Origin: Acidobacteriota bacterium
GTDB lineage: Bacteria > Acidobacteriota > Terriglobia > Bryobacterales > UBA6623
Length of the DNA: 64,000 nucleotides
Direction: 5' to 3'
Assembly: GCA_016125275.1 (NCBI GenBank)
Contig: WGMB01000018.1
Location: forward strand, 333,559 to 397,558
Shown here: in pieces, positions 14,873-24,201 of the stretch
Position numbering within the stretch: the first letter of the stretch is position 1
Layout: each line of letters opens with the position of its first letter
Position numbers and translations under genes: made by a program
The notes under the pieces: model-generated
Databases searched by the model: none
What the model saw: only the letters and a program-made list of their open reading frames with translations
What the model was told of the DNA's origin: nothing

Positions 14873-16362
14873 CCGCCGCGCCGGCCGCCAAGCTTGCGCT
14901 CGCCGGTCAGGCCGTCGAGCGCTGGCTGGATCTCGGGCTCTTTGCGCCGCACGCGGTGGCGGCGCCGCTGACGGTGGCGGCGGCGGGCGGGCTCTCGCGC
15001 CTCGCCGGCTGGGACGGCCAGGCTTCCCTGCTGGCCCTGTCCTCGTTGGCCTGGATGGCCGCCACGCTAGCCGTCTATTCCTTGGCCCGAGCGCCATTGG
15101 GCCGCTCGGCTTGGCAGGCCGCTGCGGTCGCCGCCTTTCTGCCCACCTGGTCCGTCGCCGTCGGCCTGCGGGGAGAGCCGGACCGCCTGGTCTTCTGGGC
15201 GCTCCCTCCGCTACTGGTCTTGGCGGTGGACGCGTTCCGGCGCAAGCCCACTTGGCTGCGAGCGTCCGCGATTCCCCTGGCCGTCGTCGCGCTGGTTCTC
15301 GCCCGCCCTGGGCGTTGGATTCTCTTTGACGCCCTCGCCGCGGCCGGCTGGGCGGCCGTGGCCTGGCTCATCGTGAGCCCAAGCACAAGGCGTGACGCGC
15401 GACTGGCCGCCGCCGGACTCGGAGCGATTCTGGCCGGTGCGATCCTTGGTTCAGGCGCGCAGCAGCCTTCCACGCAGGATCGCGCCCGCCCCTTCGAGCG
15501 CCTCGCGCTCAGCCTCGAGCTGAGCCCTCTGCGGCGCTCCGCCCGCGACCTCATCGACTCCCCTTTCCACCCCGAAGAGTCCCTGCTCTGGCTGCGCGCC
15601 CTCGGCTCGGACGCGGTCACCGCCGACCGCTACGGCAAGTTCCACCGGGAGCTTGACTGCCTGACGACCCGGGACGAGCAGTGTGTCTTCGTCCTCAGCG
15701 CGCCCGCGGGAGAGGCCGTCGTCGTATCCCGGCCGGGCTTTGAGGGCCTTCGCCCGGTTCGCGGCCCCTTGGACGTCGAGCGCCTGGAGCGCTACATCGC
15801 CTGGGCGGGCCGGCCTGAGCTGCTCACGCTGGAGAGACCCGAGCGGGGCCGGCTGACCATCCGGGCCGACCTGGGTCCCGACTCCGTGATTCTCGTCCGG
15901 CAGGATTTTTCGGGGCCCTGGACGGTCGAGCCCGCCTCGGTGACGCTCCACGAGGACCCCATCGGCTACCTCGTACTGGACCCCGGCCAGACCGACGCGC
16001 CGGTCGAGGTCAGCCTCATCGCGCAGCCGAACGCGCTCTCCCTCCTCGCCCCGCCGCAGCTGCGCCGCGACCCGATCGACATGGGCGAATTCCCGGTTCT
16101 ACGGGCGGAGGGCTTGGTGGACGCCCAGTCATTTGCCGGCCCGCCGTTCCGGCCCGGCGCCTATCTCAGCCTCTTCGGGTCTCGCTTCGAGCCGGAAGGC
16201 AACGACGTAGCCCTGGACGGCGCGCCGCTCGAAAAGCTCTACGAGTCCCGGACGCAGATCAACGTCCGGCTCCCGCAGGATCTCTCCGCCGGAAGCCACG
16301 AGCTGACCGTGACCAGCCGCGGGCGCGCCACCGAGCCGTACCCATTCGAGGTGACGCCATGA
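14869..16362 (+). CDS. Multi-pass membrane protein with C-terminal TIGR03437-like domain
   Basis: A 497-residue protein of unknown function. The first ~190 residues hold five or six hydrophobic segments (for example LLALSSLAWMAATLAVYSLA and LLVLAVDAFRR). The remainder is hydrophilic and beta-rich. The last ~90 residues (AQSFAGPPFRPGAYLSLFGS then LYESRTQINVRLPQDLSAGS) strongly recall the TIGR03437 domain found in many Solibacter proteins. ATG 14869 overlaps the stop of the methyltransferase gene, and its own stop overlaps the next start, so three proteins are made in coupled fashion. No enzymatic motif was found. Confidence 0.75.
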   Translation: MTAAPAAKLALAGQAVERWLDLGLFAPHAVAAPLTVAAAGGLSRLAGWDGQASLLALSSLAWMAATLAVYSLARAPLGRSAWQAAAVAAFLPTWSVAVGLRGEPDRLVFWALPPLLVLAVDAFRRKPTWLRASAIPLAVVALVLARPGRWILFDALAAAGWAAVAWLIVSPSTRRDARLAAAGLGAILAGAILGSGAQQPSTQDRARPFERLALSLELSPLRRSARDLIDSPFHPEESLLWLRALGSDAVTADRYGKFHRELDCLTTRDEQCVFVLSAPAGEAVVVSRPGFEGLRPVRGPLDVERLERYIAWAGRPELLTLERPERGRLTIRADLGPDSVILVRQDFSGPWTVEPASVTLHEDPIGYLVLDPGQTDAPVEVSLIAQPNALSLLAPPQLRRDPIDMGEFPVLRAEGLVDAQSFAGPPFRPGAYLSLFGSRFEPEGNDVALDGAPLEKLYESRTQINVRLPQDLSAGSHELTVTSRGRATEPYPFEVTP

Positions 16363-17567
16363 GGCTCCTCGCCGTGGGGCTGCTCGCCGCGGCTCTCGCC
16401 TGGGGACAGCTCCCAGCAGATCGCCTGGGCCTGTATCAGTGGGTGAGCGTTCCTCCCAGCGGCGACGCGGATTTGCTCACGGCCGCCCGCCTCGAGACCA
16501 CGGAGCTGGGACTGGGCGCCTTCCGGCTCTACCTCGGCGCGCGGTTCGACTACCGCCGCCCGTATCTGGCGCCCGGCCGTTTCGGCGGCGAGATCGACGG
16601 CCCCGTCACCCCTGCGGCAATCCTGGGCCTCCCTCGTTACGCCGCAGTGCTGGACGACCCCAAGCTCTCCACCGTGATGCTGACGGTCTACGAGTCCCGC
16701 AACTACGGCGGCGGCTCCGACGACCTCAACCTGCTGCGGCCTTGGTCCTCGACGGACCAGCAGGCGGTCCGCGACCAGATCGGCGCATTGTGCGAGCTGC
16801 TCTACAGCCGTTGGGGCCAGGCGCCCAAGACGGTGATCCTCGCCAACCACGAGGCGGACGAGAAGCTCATGGAGATCCTGCAGCACACGCGCGGCGATCT
16901 CGACCGCGCCCGCGCGAACCTCGTCGCCTGGACCCTGGCTCGCCAAGCGGCCGTGGAATCGGCGCGGGCGGCCCATCCCGAGGCTCGTCTGCGGGTGTTG
17001 ACGGCCTTCGAGGTCTCCATCCTCAACTTGCGAGTCGCCTCCACGGCCGGCCGCTACCAGAAGACGCGTCTGGTGCACGGCGTCACGGCGCTCGCTGAGG
17101 TCGTGCCTCACATCCGCACCGATCTCATCTCGTACTCCTCTTATGAGTCCGTGAACTCGCCGTACGAGACGCTCGACGCCTCCGCGCCGCCCGAAGCCAT
17201 CGCGGGCCGACTCGAACGCGACCTGGACCGCATCCGCGAAGCCGCGGCCGGGTCAGTTTCGCCGTATGGCCGCGAGCTGTTCGGCGACCGCTACGTGATG
17301 CTGGGCGAGCTCGGCTTCGCGCGCGAAAAGTTTGACAGTCTCCCCTCGGGCGGCGTTCTGCCGAGGCTCCATCAAGCCTTGCAGACGGCCTTCGCGTGGG
17401 GTTCGCCCTACGTCGTGCTGTGGCAGGCGTTTGACTCGCCGCGCCTCGGCGCGGAAGGATGGGGATACGGCGTCTTCGATCGTGAAGGTCGCCCTCCCGC
17501 CTTGAATCCGTTTTCCACCGGCTGTGACTCCGTCGCCGTCTGCCTGAAAACCTGGGCGGCTCGCTGA
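16359..17567 (+). CDS. Secreted TIM-barrel (glycoside-hydrolase-like) protein
   Basis: A 402-residue protein with a signal peptide (MRLLAVGLLAAALAWGQ). The remainder has the spacing of a TIM barrel. VILANHEADEK (E165 preceded by Asn-His) resembles the acid/base glutamate at the end of strand 4 in clan GH-A, VMLGELGFAREK (E317) the strand-7 nucleophile, and YVVLWQAFDS the strand-8 tryptophan. This is only a motif-level suggestion, and no family could be named. It is the third member of the coupled set with the methyltransferase and membrane protein, suggesting a joint role in making or modifying a surface glycan. Confidence 0.6.
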   Translation: MRLLAVGLLAAALAWGQLPADRLGLYQWVSVPPSGDADLLTAARLETTELGLGAFRLYLGARFDYRRPYLAPGRFGGEIDGPVTPAAILGLPRYAAVLDDPKLSTVMLTVYESRNYGGGSDDLNLLRPWSSTDQQAVRDQIGALCELLYSRWGQAPKTVILANHEADEKLMEILQHTRGDLDRARANLVAWTLARQAAVESARAAHPEARLRVLTAFEVSILNLRVASTAGRYQKTRLVHGVTALAEVVPHIRTDLISYSSYESVNSPYETLDASAPPEAIAGRLERDLDRIREAAAGSVSPYGRELFGDRYVMLGELGFAREKFDSLPSGGVLPRLHQALQTAFAWGSPYVVLWQAFDSPRLGAEGWGYGVFDREGRPPALNPFSTGCDSVAVCLKTWAAR

Positions 17568-17632
17568 GTTACATCGGGTTTCATAGGGTTTTCCGTTGCG
17601 CCCTTGGGCCCCAGGACGGTACAAGATTCCTC

Positions 17633-19558
17633 ATGCCTCGTTCGCGTTCGCTGGTCGGTCTGAAGCTCTATCGCTTTCCTCACAATCCCGACTTCGATCG
17701 CCTGATCGATGAGCAGGTTCTGCGGCGCGTCCGCAAGATCGACGCTCTGGCTCGCCGCAAGGGCTTGGCGGCCCTGAAACCCGCCGACGACGCGCTGATC
17801 CCGATCGGCATGGAGGTCGACGCAGCCGGCAGGGTCACCAAGAACGGCTACGGCGTCTTCAACCTCGCTTGGCAGGCCGCCGACCACGGCGCGGAATGGG
17901 CCGCGCAGATTTCCGCCGAGGTCGAGCAGGCCCGCAAAGCCATCCAGGAAGCGCACGGCGTCTCTCTCAAGTACCTGATCTGGGCCGGCATGGGCGGCTC
18001 GGCCGAAGACAAGGCCTTCTACGTCGGGGCCGGACTGGCCCGCCGCCGCGTGCGGGTCTACTTGCTCGATTCGACCGATCCCCGCAAGCTCACGGCCATC
18101 CTCGACCAGATCGCAGCCGCCGAGAAGGAGCCGCTGGAGCAGGCGCTCAAGCGCTGTCTCATCGTCGGCATGGCGATGGGCATGACGTCCTTTGAGCCGG
18201 TCCTCAATCTGGAGAAGCTCGAAGCGCTGTACCGCAAACTGCGGATTCCCAGCGCCTCGAACTTCCTCTACATGACGCTGCCGGATTCGATCCTCGATCA
18301 GTTCGGGCGCAAGAACGGCTTCCGGCGCGTGGAGCTCCAGCCGGACAACGGCAACTCGACCGCCGGCCGCCACAGCGGCCCCATGACCCGCGGCAGCCTC
18401 TACCCGCTGGCGCTCAACGGGGTGGACCTGGCTGCTTGGATGGAGGCCACGCAGCTCAGCGACAAGGAGATCCGTACAGCCTTCCAGCTCGCTGGCTTTT
18501 TGCAAAGCAACGCCCGCGAAGGGCGCGACAAGGTCACCTTGCACCTGCCCTCGAACTGGAGCGCCGGGGCGGTCTGGACCAAGCAGGACTTCGAGGAGAG
18601 CCTCGGCAAGAGCGAACGGATCGGGATCAAAATCGTCATCCACGAGAAGATCAAGCCGATCAACTTCTACTCGCCCAAGTCGAAGCGCCAAGACCGCTGC
18701 TTCCTGTTCGTGGAGGCCGAAGGGGCGCGGAACCCCGACCCGCAGAAGATCACCGCCCTACGTCGCGCCGGGTATCCGACGGCCGTCCTGCGTATTGACG
18801 GCGAGTACGCCGTCGCGCGCTACATGCAGCTCATCCACTACGTGGTCTTCGCCCTGGGCTATCTGCGGGACATGAACTTTGTCACGCAGCCCGGCGTGGA
18901 GCTCTACAAGGACTACGCGCGCGCCATCTACGACGAGGGGCTGTCCCGGGGCGGCGTCGAGAAGTCCACGCCGTGGCGCGACGCCATGCGCTCGAAGAAT
19001 CGCCTCAAGTGGCGCGGCGGGCTGGCCGTGAGCTTCGATGCGCTGCTCGAAACCGGGCTGATCGAGCCCGCCGAGCTGGAGCTCGAAAACGGCAATCCTC
19101 CGGCGGTCTTGGCCGCCGCCCTGGAACGCCTGCGCAAGGAGCGCAAGGTCAGCTACGGCGAGCTGACGTTCTTTGGGGACACTCGCTACGACCCGGCGGG
19201 CCGCAAGGCGTTACGAGTCCTCGAGAGCTCCGCCGACGCCGTCTTCCGCTCCAAATCGAAAATGCCGGCCGATGTCTACGAGGGCCCGGCGATGAATCAC
19301 TCCTACCACGAGATGATCATCGGCTTCGGCGGAGGCTTCAGCCTGGTCGTGCTGTCGGAGAAGCAAGCCGCCTTCCCCAAGGTTGGCTACAAGGCCGACT
19401 ACCACCGGGCCCAGTGGCTGGCCACTCAGAGAGCCCTGGCCGACCGCGGCCGGGCCGTCTGCGGCGTCACCATCCCCGACCTCACCGACGCCGGCATCGA
19501 ATGCCTCCGTGAGCTATTCTCGGACGTGGCGCGGCGCCTCAGCCGGCCCCGCGACTAG
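17633..19558 (+). CDS. Phosphoglucose isomerase-like protein (SIS domains)
   Basis: A 641-residue protein of the glucose-6-phosphate isomerase group. YLIWAGMGGSAEDKAFYVGA is the SIS-domain phosphate loop, GRHSGPMTRGSLYPLALNG matches the PGI signature region, and TQPGVELYKDYARA corresponds to the C-terminal signature. The enzyme would interconvert glucose-6-phosphate and fructose-6-phosphate. It is larger than most PGIs because of a C-terminal segment of ~130 residues (after KVSYGELTFFGDTRY) whose function I cannot name. It precedes, by 5 nt, the small membrane protein gene and the rph operon. Confidence 0.75.
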   Translation: MPRSRSLVGLKLYRFPHNPDFDRLIDEQVLRRVRKIDALARRKGLAALKPADDALIPIGMEVDAAGRVTKNGYGVFNLAWQAADHGAEWAAQISAEVEQARKAIQEAHGVSLKYLIWAGMGGSAEDKAFYVGAGLARRRVRVYLLDSTDPRKLTAILDQIAAAEKEPLEQALKRCLIVGMAMGMTSFEPVLNLEKLEALYRKLRIPSASNFLYMTLPDSILDQFGRKNGFRRVELQPDNGNSTAGRHSGPMTRGSLYPLALNGVDLAAWMEATQLSDKEIRTAFQLAGFLQSNAREGRDKVTLHLPSNWSAGAVWTKQDFEESLGKSERIGIKIVIHEKIKPINFYSPKSKRQDRCFLFVEAEGARNPDPQKITALRRAGYPTAVLRIDGEYAVARYMQLIHYVVFALGYLRDMNFVTQPGVELYKDYARAIYDEGLSRGGVEKSTPWRDAMRSKNRLKWRGGLAVSFDALLETGLIEPAELELENGNPPAVLAAALERLRKERKVSYGELTFFGDTRYDPAGRKALRVLESSADAVFRSKSKMPADVYEGPAMNHSYHEMIIGFGGGFSLVVLSEKQAAFPKVGYKADYHRAQWLATQRALADRGRAVCGVTIPDLTDAGIECLRELFSDVARRLSRPRD

Positions 19559-19563
19559 ACTTC

Positions 19564-19701
19564 ATGGCTCGCATCAGAACCAAGCCCCGCAAGAAATACG
19601 AACAGCCCAAAGGCGGACTGATCGGCTGCATCCTGATCATTGTGCTCGGCATCGCCTTCGTCACCTGGATCTTTTTTGTGATCCTGAATCCCGACCGATA
19701 G
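19564..19701 (+). CDS. 45-residue single-pass membrane protein
   Basis: This short gene reads [20 protein letters not shown] and continues through a hydrophobic stretch [20 protein letters not shown] to a TAG stop. The basic N-terminus followed by one membrane helix gives an inside-facing amino end. It lies 5 nt after the isomerase gene and 10 nt before rph, in the same direction, so it is co-transcribed. The function is unknown; the arrangement (small basic TM protein before rph) would be worth comparing in relatives. Confidence 0.65.
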   Translation: MARIRTKPRKKYEQPKGGLIGCILIIVLGIAFVTWIFFVILNPDR

Positions 19702-19711
19702 AAGAAAATTC

Positions 19712-20440
19712 ATGACCCCGTTTGTACGACCCGACGGCCGCGCGGCCGACCAACTGCGCCCGCTCACCATCACCCCCGGCTTTTTGCCCAACGCCGAAGG
19801 CTCCGCCCTCATCGAGACGGGCCATACCAAGGTCATCTGCGCCGCCTCGGTCGAGAACGGCGTTCCACCGTTCCGCAAGGGCTCCGGCCAAGGCTGGGTG
19901 ACGGCCGAATACGCCATGCTTCCCCGGGCGACATCCACCCGGACCGGCCGCGAGGTCAACCGCGGCCGTCCCAGCGGCCGCACGTCGGAGATCCAGCGCC
20001 TCATCGGCCGCTCACTGCGCGCCGCCATCGACTTCAAGAAGCTGGGCGAGCGCTCCATCCTCATCGACTGCGATGTGCTGCAGGCCGACGGCGGCACGCG
20101 CACGGCGGCCATCACGGGCGCTTGGGTCGCCCTGGCTCTCGCCGTGCGCCAGATGCTCGACTACAATCTCATCAGCGAGGACCCCCTGCTCTATCAGATC
20201 GCCGCCGTGAGCGTCGGCGTGGTCGACAAGACGCCCTTACTGGACCTTTGTTATGAGGAGGATTCGGCCGCCGAGGTGGACATGAACGTCGTGATGACAT
20301 CGGCCGACGAATTCATCGAGATCCAATCCACGGCCGAGGGCGCGCCTTTCAATCATGCGGCCCTGGGCTCCCTGCTCGATCTGTCCCGGCTTGGGGTCCA
20401 GCAACTGGCCGCCGGCCAGCGGGAGGCTCTTGCGCGTTGA
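19712..20440 (+). CDS. rph: Ribonuclease PH
   Basis: A 242-residue phosphorolytic 3'-5' exoribonuclease that trims tRNA 3' ends. The N-terminus [20 protein letters not shown], the active-site stretch [38 protein letters not shown] and [19 protein letters not shown] are all highly typical. The length matches the family. Its TGA stop overlaps the TTG start of rdgB (TTGA at 20437-20440), a neighbour commonly found with rph. Confidence 0.95.
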   Translation: MTPFVRPDGRAADQLRPLTITPGFLPNAEGSALIETGHTKVICAASVENGVPPFRKGSGQGWVTAEYAMLPRATSTRTGREVNRGRPSGRTSEIQRLIGRSLRAAIDFKKLGERSILIDCDVLQADGGTRTAAITGAWVALALAVRQMLDYNLISEDPLLYQIAAVSVGVVDKTPLLDLCYEEDSAAEVDMNVVMTSADEFIEIQSTAEGAPFNHAALGSLLDLSRLGVQQLAAGQREALAR

Positions 20441-21045
20441 CGGTCCTGTATTGCGCGACGGGCAACCCCGGCAAGCTGCGGGAGTTCCGGGAGGCTGCCG
20501 GCGACGGCTTCGAGATCCTGCCCTGCGACTCCCGCGATTGCCCGGAAACCGGCGATACCTTCGAGGCCAACGCCTTGCAGAAGGCGCACTGCTACGCCCA
20601 GGCGCTGACGGCCAAGACCGGCGCCGAGCAGTGGCTGTTCGCCGATGACTCCGGCATCGCCGTGGACGCCCTCGGCGGCGCGCCGGGCGTCTACTCGGCC
20701 CGCTTCGCCGGCGTCGGAGCCGATGACGCCGCCAACAACGCTTTGCTGCTGGACCGTCTGGCGAACGTCCCCGCCGCCGAGCGGACCGCCCGCTACGTCT
20801 GCGTGATCGCGCTCCTGCGCGGCAACACCGTGCTCGGGACGTTCCGCGCCGAGGCCGAGGGCGTGATCCTCCACCATCCTCGCGGGACGGGCGGCTTCGG
20901 CTACGACCCCTACTTCCACTTCCCCTCCCTGGACCAGACCTTCGCCGAGATCCCGGCCGAGCTCAAGTGGCGGCACAGCCACCGCGGCAAGGCCTTTCGA
21001 GCCATGCTCGACTGGTTTTGGAACCACGAGCCGTCCCGGCTATAA
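20437..21045 (+). CDS. rdgB: Non-canonical purine NTP pyrophosphatase (RdgB/HAM1)
   Basis: A 202-residue enzyme hydrolysing dITP, ITP and XTP to keep deaminated bases out of DNA. The N-terminal phosphate-binding signature is seen as [41 protein letters not shown] is the catalytic core, and [20 protein letters not shown] and [11 protein letters not shown] close the protein. It begins at TTG 20437, overlapping the rph stop. Its TAA stop shares a base with the ATG of rpe (TAATG). Confidence 0.94.
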   Translation: MTVLYCATGNPGKLREFREAAGDGFEILPCDSRDCPETGDTFEANALQKAHCYAQALTAKTGAEQWLFADDSGIAVDALGGAPGVYSARFAGVGADDAANNALLLDRLANVPAAERTARYVCVIALLRGNTVLGTFRAEAEGVILHHPRGTGGFGYDPYFHFPSLDQTFAEIPAELKWRHSHRGKAFRAMLDWFWNHEPSRL

Positions 21046-21755
21046 TGGCGAACAGTAGCCGAAGGCTCATCCTCAGCGCTTTGCCGCAAATCGCTCCATC
21101 CATTCTGGCTGCCGACTTCGCTCACCTGGGCGACGCCGTGGAGAACGTCTCCGGCGCCGGCGTCGAGATGCTGCACGTCGACGTGATGGACGGCCGCTTC
21201 GTGCCGAACATCTCCATCGGCATGCCTGTGGTGGCTTCGCTGCGCAAGGCGACGGATCTATTTCTGGACTGCCACTTGATGATCGTCGAGCCCGACCTCT
21301 ACGTGGCGGACTTCGTCAAGGCCGGCGCGCAGAACGTGACGGTGCACCAGGAAGCGTGTCCGCACCTGCACCGTTCGCTCCAGGGCATTCGGGCGCTCGG
21401 CGCGGGCGCCGGCGTGGCGATCAATCCCGCCACCCCGGTGAGCACGCTCGAGTACGTGCTCGATATGGTCGACCTCGTCCTGGTGATGAGCGTCAACCCC
21501 GGCTTCGGCGGACAGAAGTTTCTGCCGCTGGCCTACGACAAGATCCGCGAGCTGGCCGAGCTTCGCGAGCAGGGCGCCTTCTCGTTCCGCATCGAGGTGG
21601 ACGGCGGCGTCGGCCTCGACAACGCCGAGCAGCTTTGCGCCGCCGGCGCGGACATCCTCGTCGCCGGCTCCAGCATTTTTGGAACCCCTGATCCGGCCCA
21701 ATCCGTAACTGACTTGAAGGCTCGGAGCGAGCAGGCGCGGATGACGCGCGTATGA
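21045..21755 (+). CDS. rpe: Ribulose-phosphate 3-epimerase
   Basis: A 236-residue TIM-barrel enzyme of the pentose phosphate pathway. Diagnostic stretches are APSILAADFAHLGD, HVDVMDGRFVPNISIG, LDCHLMIVEP, VNPGFGGQKF and IEVDGGVGLDNAE, which include the metal-binding His and catalytic Asp residues. The start at 21045 is favoured over an in-frame upstream codon inside rdgB because it sits at the TAATG junction. It lies in the rph-rdgB-rpe-bamD unit and overlaps the next start by ATGA. Confidence 0.94.
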   Translation: MANSSRRLILSALPQIAPSILAADFAHLGDAVENVSGAGVEMLHVDVMDGRFVPNISIGMPVVASLRKATDLFLDCHLMIVEPDLYVADFVKAGAQNVTVHQEACPHLHRSLQGIRALGAGAGVAINPATPVSTLEYVLDMVDLVLVMSVNPGFGGQKFLPLAYDKIRELAELREQGAFSFRIEVDGGVGLDNAEQLCAAGADILVAGSSIFGTPDPAQSVTDLKARSEQARMTRV

Positions 21756-22903
21756 CCTTCGTCTCCCGCCAGAGGTACATCGTCCCGATGAAGTTCCATC
21801 ACCTGATCCTCGTTTTCGCCGTAGCGTTGCTGGCGGCGTGCGGCAAGACGCCGTACGACAACCCGATTGGCAACAACTCCGTACAGCCCGACAAGAAGCT
21901 GTTCGACAAGGCGATTCTGGACATCGAGAAGCACAAGTACGACGTCGGTCGACTGACGCTGCAGACGCTGATCAACACCTACCCGGACAGCGAGTACCTG
22001 GCCAAGGCCAAGCTGGCCATCGCCGACAGTTGGTACCGCGAAGGCACCGGCCACGCGTTGGCGCAGGCCGAGGCCGAGTACAAGGACTTCATCACCTTCT
22101 TCCCGACCATGGAAGAGGCGGCCGAATCGCAGATGAAGGTCTGTGACATCCACTACGAGCAGATGGCCAAGCCCGACCGCGACACCACGCACGCGCTCAA
22201 GGCCGACCAGGAGTGCCGCCAGTTGATGATGCAGTGGCCCAACAGCGTCTTCCTCGACCAGACCAAGCAGCGCCTGCGCGAGGTGCAGGAGTTGCTGGCC
22301 GAGGGCGAGTACCGCGTGGGCACCTTCTACACCACCAAGGGCAGCTACCGCTCCGGCGCCAACCGCCTGCAGGCGATGTCGGACCACTACCCGCTGTTCA
22401 GCAAGAACGACGAGGCCCTGTGGGAGCTGGGCAACACCTACGGCCAGATGGGCGAGCAGTTCGAGGACCAGATGATCGCGGCCTACCAGCGCATCGTGCG
22501 CGAGTACCCGATGAGCGTGCGCGTCCCCGAGGCCAAAGCCAAGCTGGAGCAGCTCAACGCGACTGTCCCGGAGCCCGATCCCGAGCGGCTGGAAGTCAAC
22601 CGCTACAACGTGGAGAACCGCGTGGAAAAGGGGATGGTCAAGAAGTCTCTGACGATCTTCGGCACCCGCCCCGATCTCCGCATGGCGGCCAAGATGGGCG
22701 AGCCGGCGATGACGACGCTGATGCCGTCCACGCCTCCCGGCATTCGGCCCACGGCCGAGGTCACCGGCGGCGCGGCGCCGAGCGCCGAAGTCTCGGTGCA
22801 GCCGATCGGCGAAGGCGGCAAGCTGGAATCCGAACCGGACGCCCGGCGCAGCAAGCAGCCGGACGAGCAGGCTCCGGCAAATTCGCAGCCGCAACAGCCG
22901 TAA
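21752..22903 (+). CDS. bamD: Outer membrane assembly lipoprotein BamD
   Basis: A 383-residue protein with a lipobox (AVALLAACGK) and TPR-like repeats, including KHKYDVGRLTLQTLINTYPD, YKDFITFFPTMEEAAESQ and AYQRIVREYPMSVRVPEAKA. This is the BamD/YfiO architecture, an essential or near-essential partner of BamA in inserting outer-membrane beta-barrels. The C-terminal ~100 residues are Pro/Glu-rich and unstructured. The ATG at 21752 overlaps the rpe stop, but the ATG at 21788 (MKFHHLILVFAVALLAACG) would give a more typical lipoprotein signal and may be the real start. Confidence 0.85.
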   Translation: MTFVSRQRYIVPMKFHHLILVFAVALLAACGKTPYDNPIGNNSVQPDKKLFDKAILDIEKHKYDVGRLTLQTLINTYPDSEYLAKAKLAIADSWYREGTGHALAQAEAEYKDFITFFPTMEEAAESQMKVCDIHYEQMAKPDRDTTHALKADQECRQLMMQWPNSVFLDQTKQRLREVQELLAEGEYRVGTFYTTKGSYRSGANRLQAMSDHYPLFSKNDEALWELGNTYGQMGEQFEDQMIAAYQRIVREYPMSVRVPEAKAKLEQLNATVPEPDPERLEVNRYNVENRVEKGMVKKSLTIFGTRPDLRMAAKMGEPAMTTLMPSTPPGIRPTAEVTGGAAPSAEVSVQPIGEGGKLESEPDARRSKQPDEQAPANSQPQQP

Positions 22904-23007
22904 GCCGTTTCCCCCATTCCAGCGGACCGGCGAATCGAGTTAAACTGGGAGCGCTTCGGCGCTCCCGGCAATGCCTCCCTTGGCAGCCGGCCGCTCGAGC
23001 CCGCGCT

Positions 23008-23676
23008 GTGAGCCTGATTCTCATTGCAGACGACAATCCCCATGCCCACCGGATGGGGCGGCAGATCCTCAGCCAGGAGGGCCATGAGGTCGAGACGGCC
23101 TCCAATGGCGACGAGGCCCTGGCTTGGCTCAACGACCATCAGCCCCAACTGGTCATGCTCGACACGCGTATGCCCGGCCCGAGCGGCTACGAGGTCTGTC
23201 AGCGCATCAAGGAGTCCGATCGCTGGCGCTCCATCAAGGTCGTCTTGCTGGCCGGCCCTCTCGAGCCTTTCGACTCCGATCAGGCCGACCGCGTGGGCTC
23301 TGACGCCGTCCTGCACAAACCGCTCGACGCCTTCTCGCTGATCGAGACCGTACAATCGCTGATCGGCCCGGCCGAGCGCGCCAAGGCCGCGCCGGCGGCT
23401 CCCCCGGCCCCACCGGCGCCGGCTCCTTCCGTCGCCGAATCTGCTCCGGCAGAATCCGCACCCGAACCGGCCCCCGCGCCGCACCAGACGGCCGCCGCGG
23501 AGTTGGACCCGTTCGACGAGCTCGTCAAGATGGCCTTGCAGCAAGAGGCGCCCGGCCTAATCCTGGAAGAGGACAAAGTGCGCGGCGCGGTGGCCGAGGT
23601 GCTCGAAGCCGCACTGCCGACGCTGGTCGAAACCATCTCCGAACGCATTCTTGCGCGCCTCCGCGAACAACGCTGA
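23008..23676 (+). CDS. Response regulator receiver protein with proline/alanine-rich linker
   Basis: Residues 1-120 form a receiver domain: LILIADDNPHAHRMG with the acidic pair, LVMLDTRMPGPSGYEVCQR with the phosphoacceptor Asp, and AVLHKPLDAF with the conserved Lys. An Ala/Pro-rich linker of about 40 residues follows, then a conserved-looking helical tail with DPFDELVKMALQQEAPG and VEAVLEA-like repeats ending in ISERILARLREQR. There is no DNA-binding domain, so output is likely by protein contact. The GTG start at 23008 is the best fit to the receiver domain. No kinase is adjacent. Confidence 0.8.
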   Translation: MSLILIADDNPHAHRMGRQILSQEGHEVETASNGDEALAWLNDHQPQLVMLDTRMPGPSGYEVCQRIKESDRWRSIKVVLLAGPLEPFDSDQADRVGSDAVLHKPLDAFSLIETVQSLIGPAERAKAAPAAPPAPPAPAPSVAESAPAESAPEPAPAPHQTAAAELDPFDELVKMALQQEAPGLILEEDKVRGAVAEVLEAALPTLVETISERILARLREQR

Positions 23677-23699
23677 GCCGCGCCGCTCCCCCTGAAACC

Positions 23700-24197
23700 A
23701 TGGCCCAGAATTCTTTTGACATCGTCTCCCAGATCGAGCTCCCCGAGGTCAAGAACGCCGTCGTCCAAGCCAACAAGGACGTCACCACGCGCTACGACCT
23801 GAAGCCGACCAACTCCGAGATCGAGCTCGACGAAGCCACGCCGAAGATCGTCCTCCGTTCGCAGGACGAGTACACCGTGAAGCAGGTCTACGAAGTCCTG
23901 CAGGAAAAGCTCGTCCGGCGCAAGGTGCCCATCAAGTCGCTCACGCCCGGTAAGATCCAGCCGGCGGCCGGCGGTCGCGTGGTGCAAGAAGTTTCGTTGC
24001 AGCAAGGCATCCCGGTCGAGAAGGCTCGCGAGATCGTGAAGCACATCAAGGATCTCAAGCTCAAGAAGGTGCAGCCGTCGATCCAAGGCGATCAAGTGCG
24101 GGTCACAGGCCCCGATCGCGACGACTTGCAGCAGGTGATGGCTTCGTTGCGCGCGGCGGACTTCGACATCGACATGCAGTTCACCAACTACCGCTAG
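23700..24197 (+). CDS. yajQ: YajQ-family cyclic di-GMP/nucleotide-binding protein
   Basis: A 165-residue protein matching the YajQ family over its full length: SFDIVSQIELPEVKNAVVQA, TRYDLKPTNSEIELDE, and the end MQFTNYR, which is characteristic. Members bind nucleic acids or c-di-GMP and influence virulence or phage transcription in other bacteria; the role here is not known. It is followed 4 nt later by an alpha/beta hydrolase gene in the same direction. Confidence 0.93.
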   Translation: MAQNSFDIVSQIELPEVKNAVVQANKDVTTRYDLKPTNSEIELDEATPKIVLRSQDEYTVKQVYEVLQEKLVRRKVPIKSLTPGKIQPAAGGRVVQEVSLQQGIPVEKAREIVKHIKDLKLKKVQPSIQGDQVRVTGPDRDDLQQVMASLRAADFDIDMQFTNYR

Positions 24198-24201
24198 GCT
24201 G

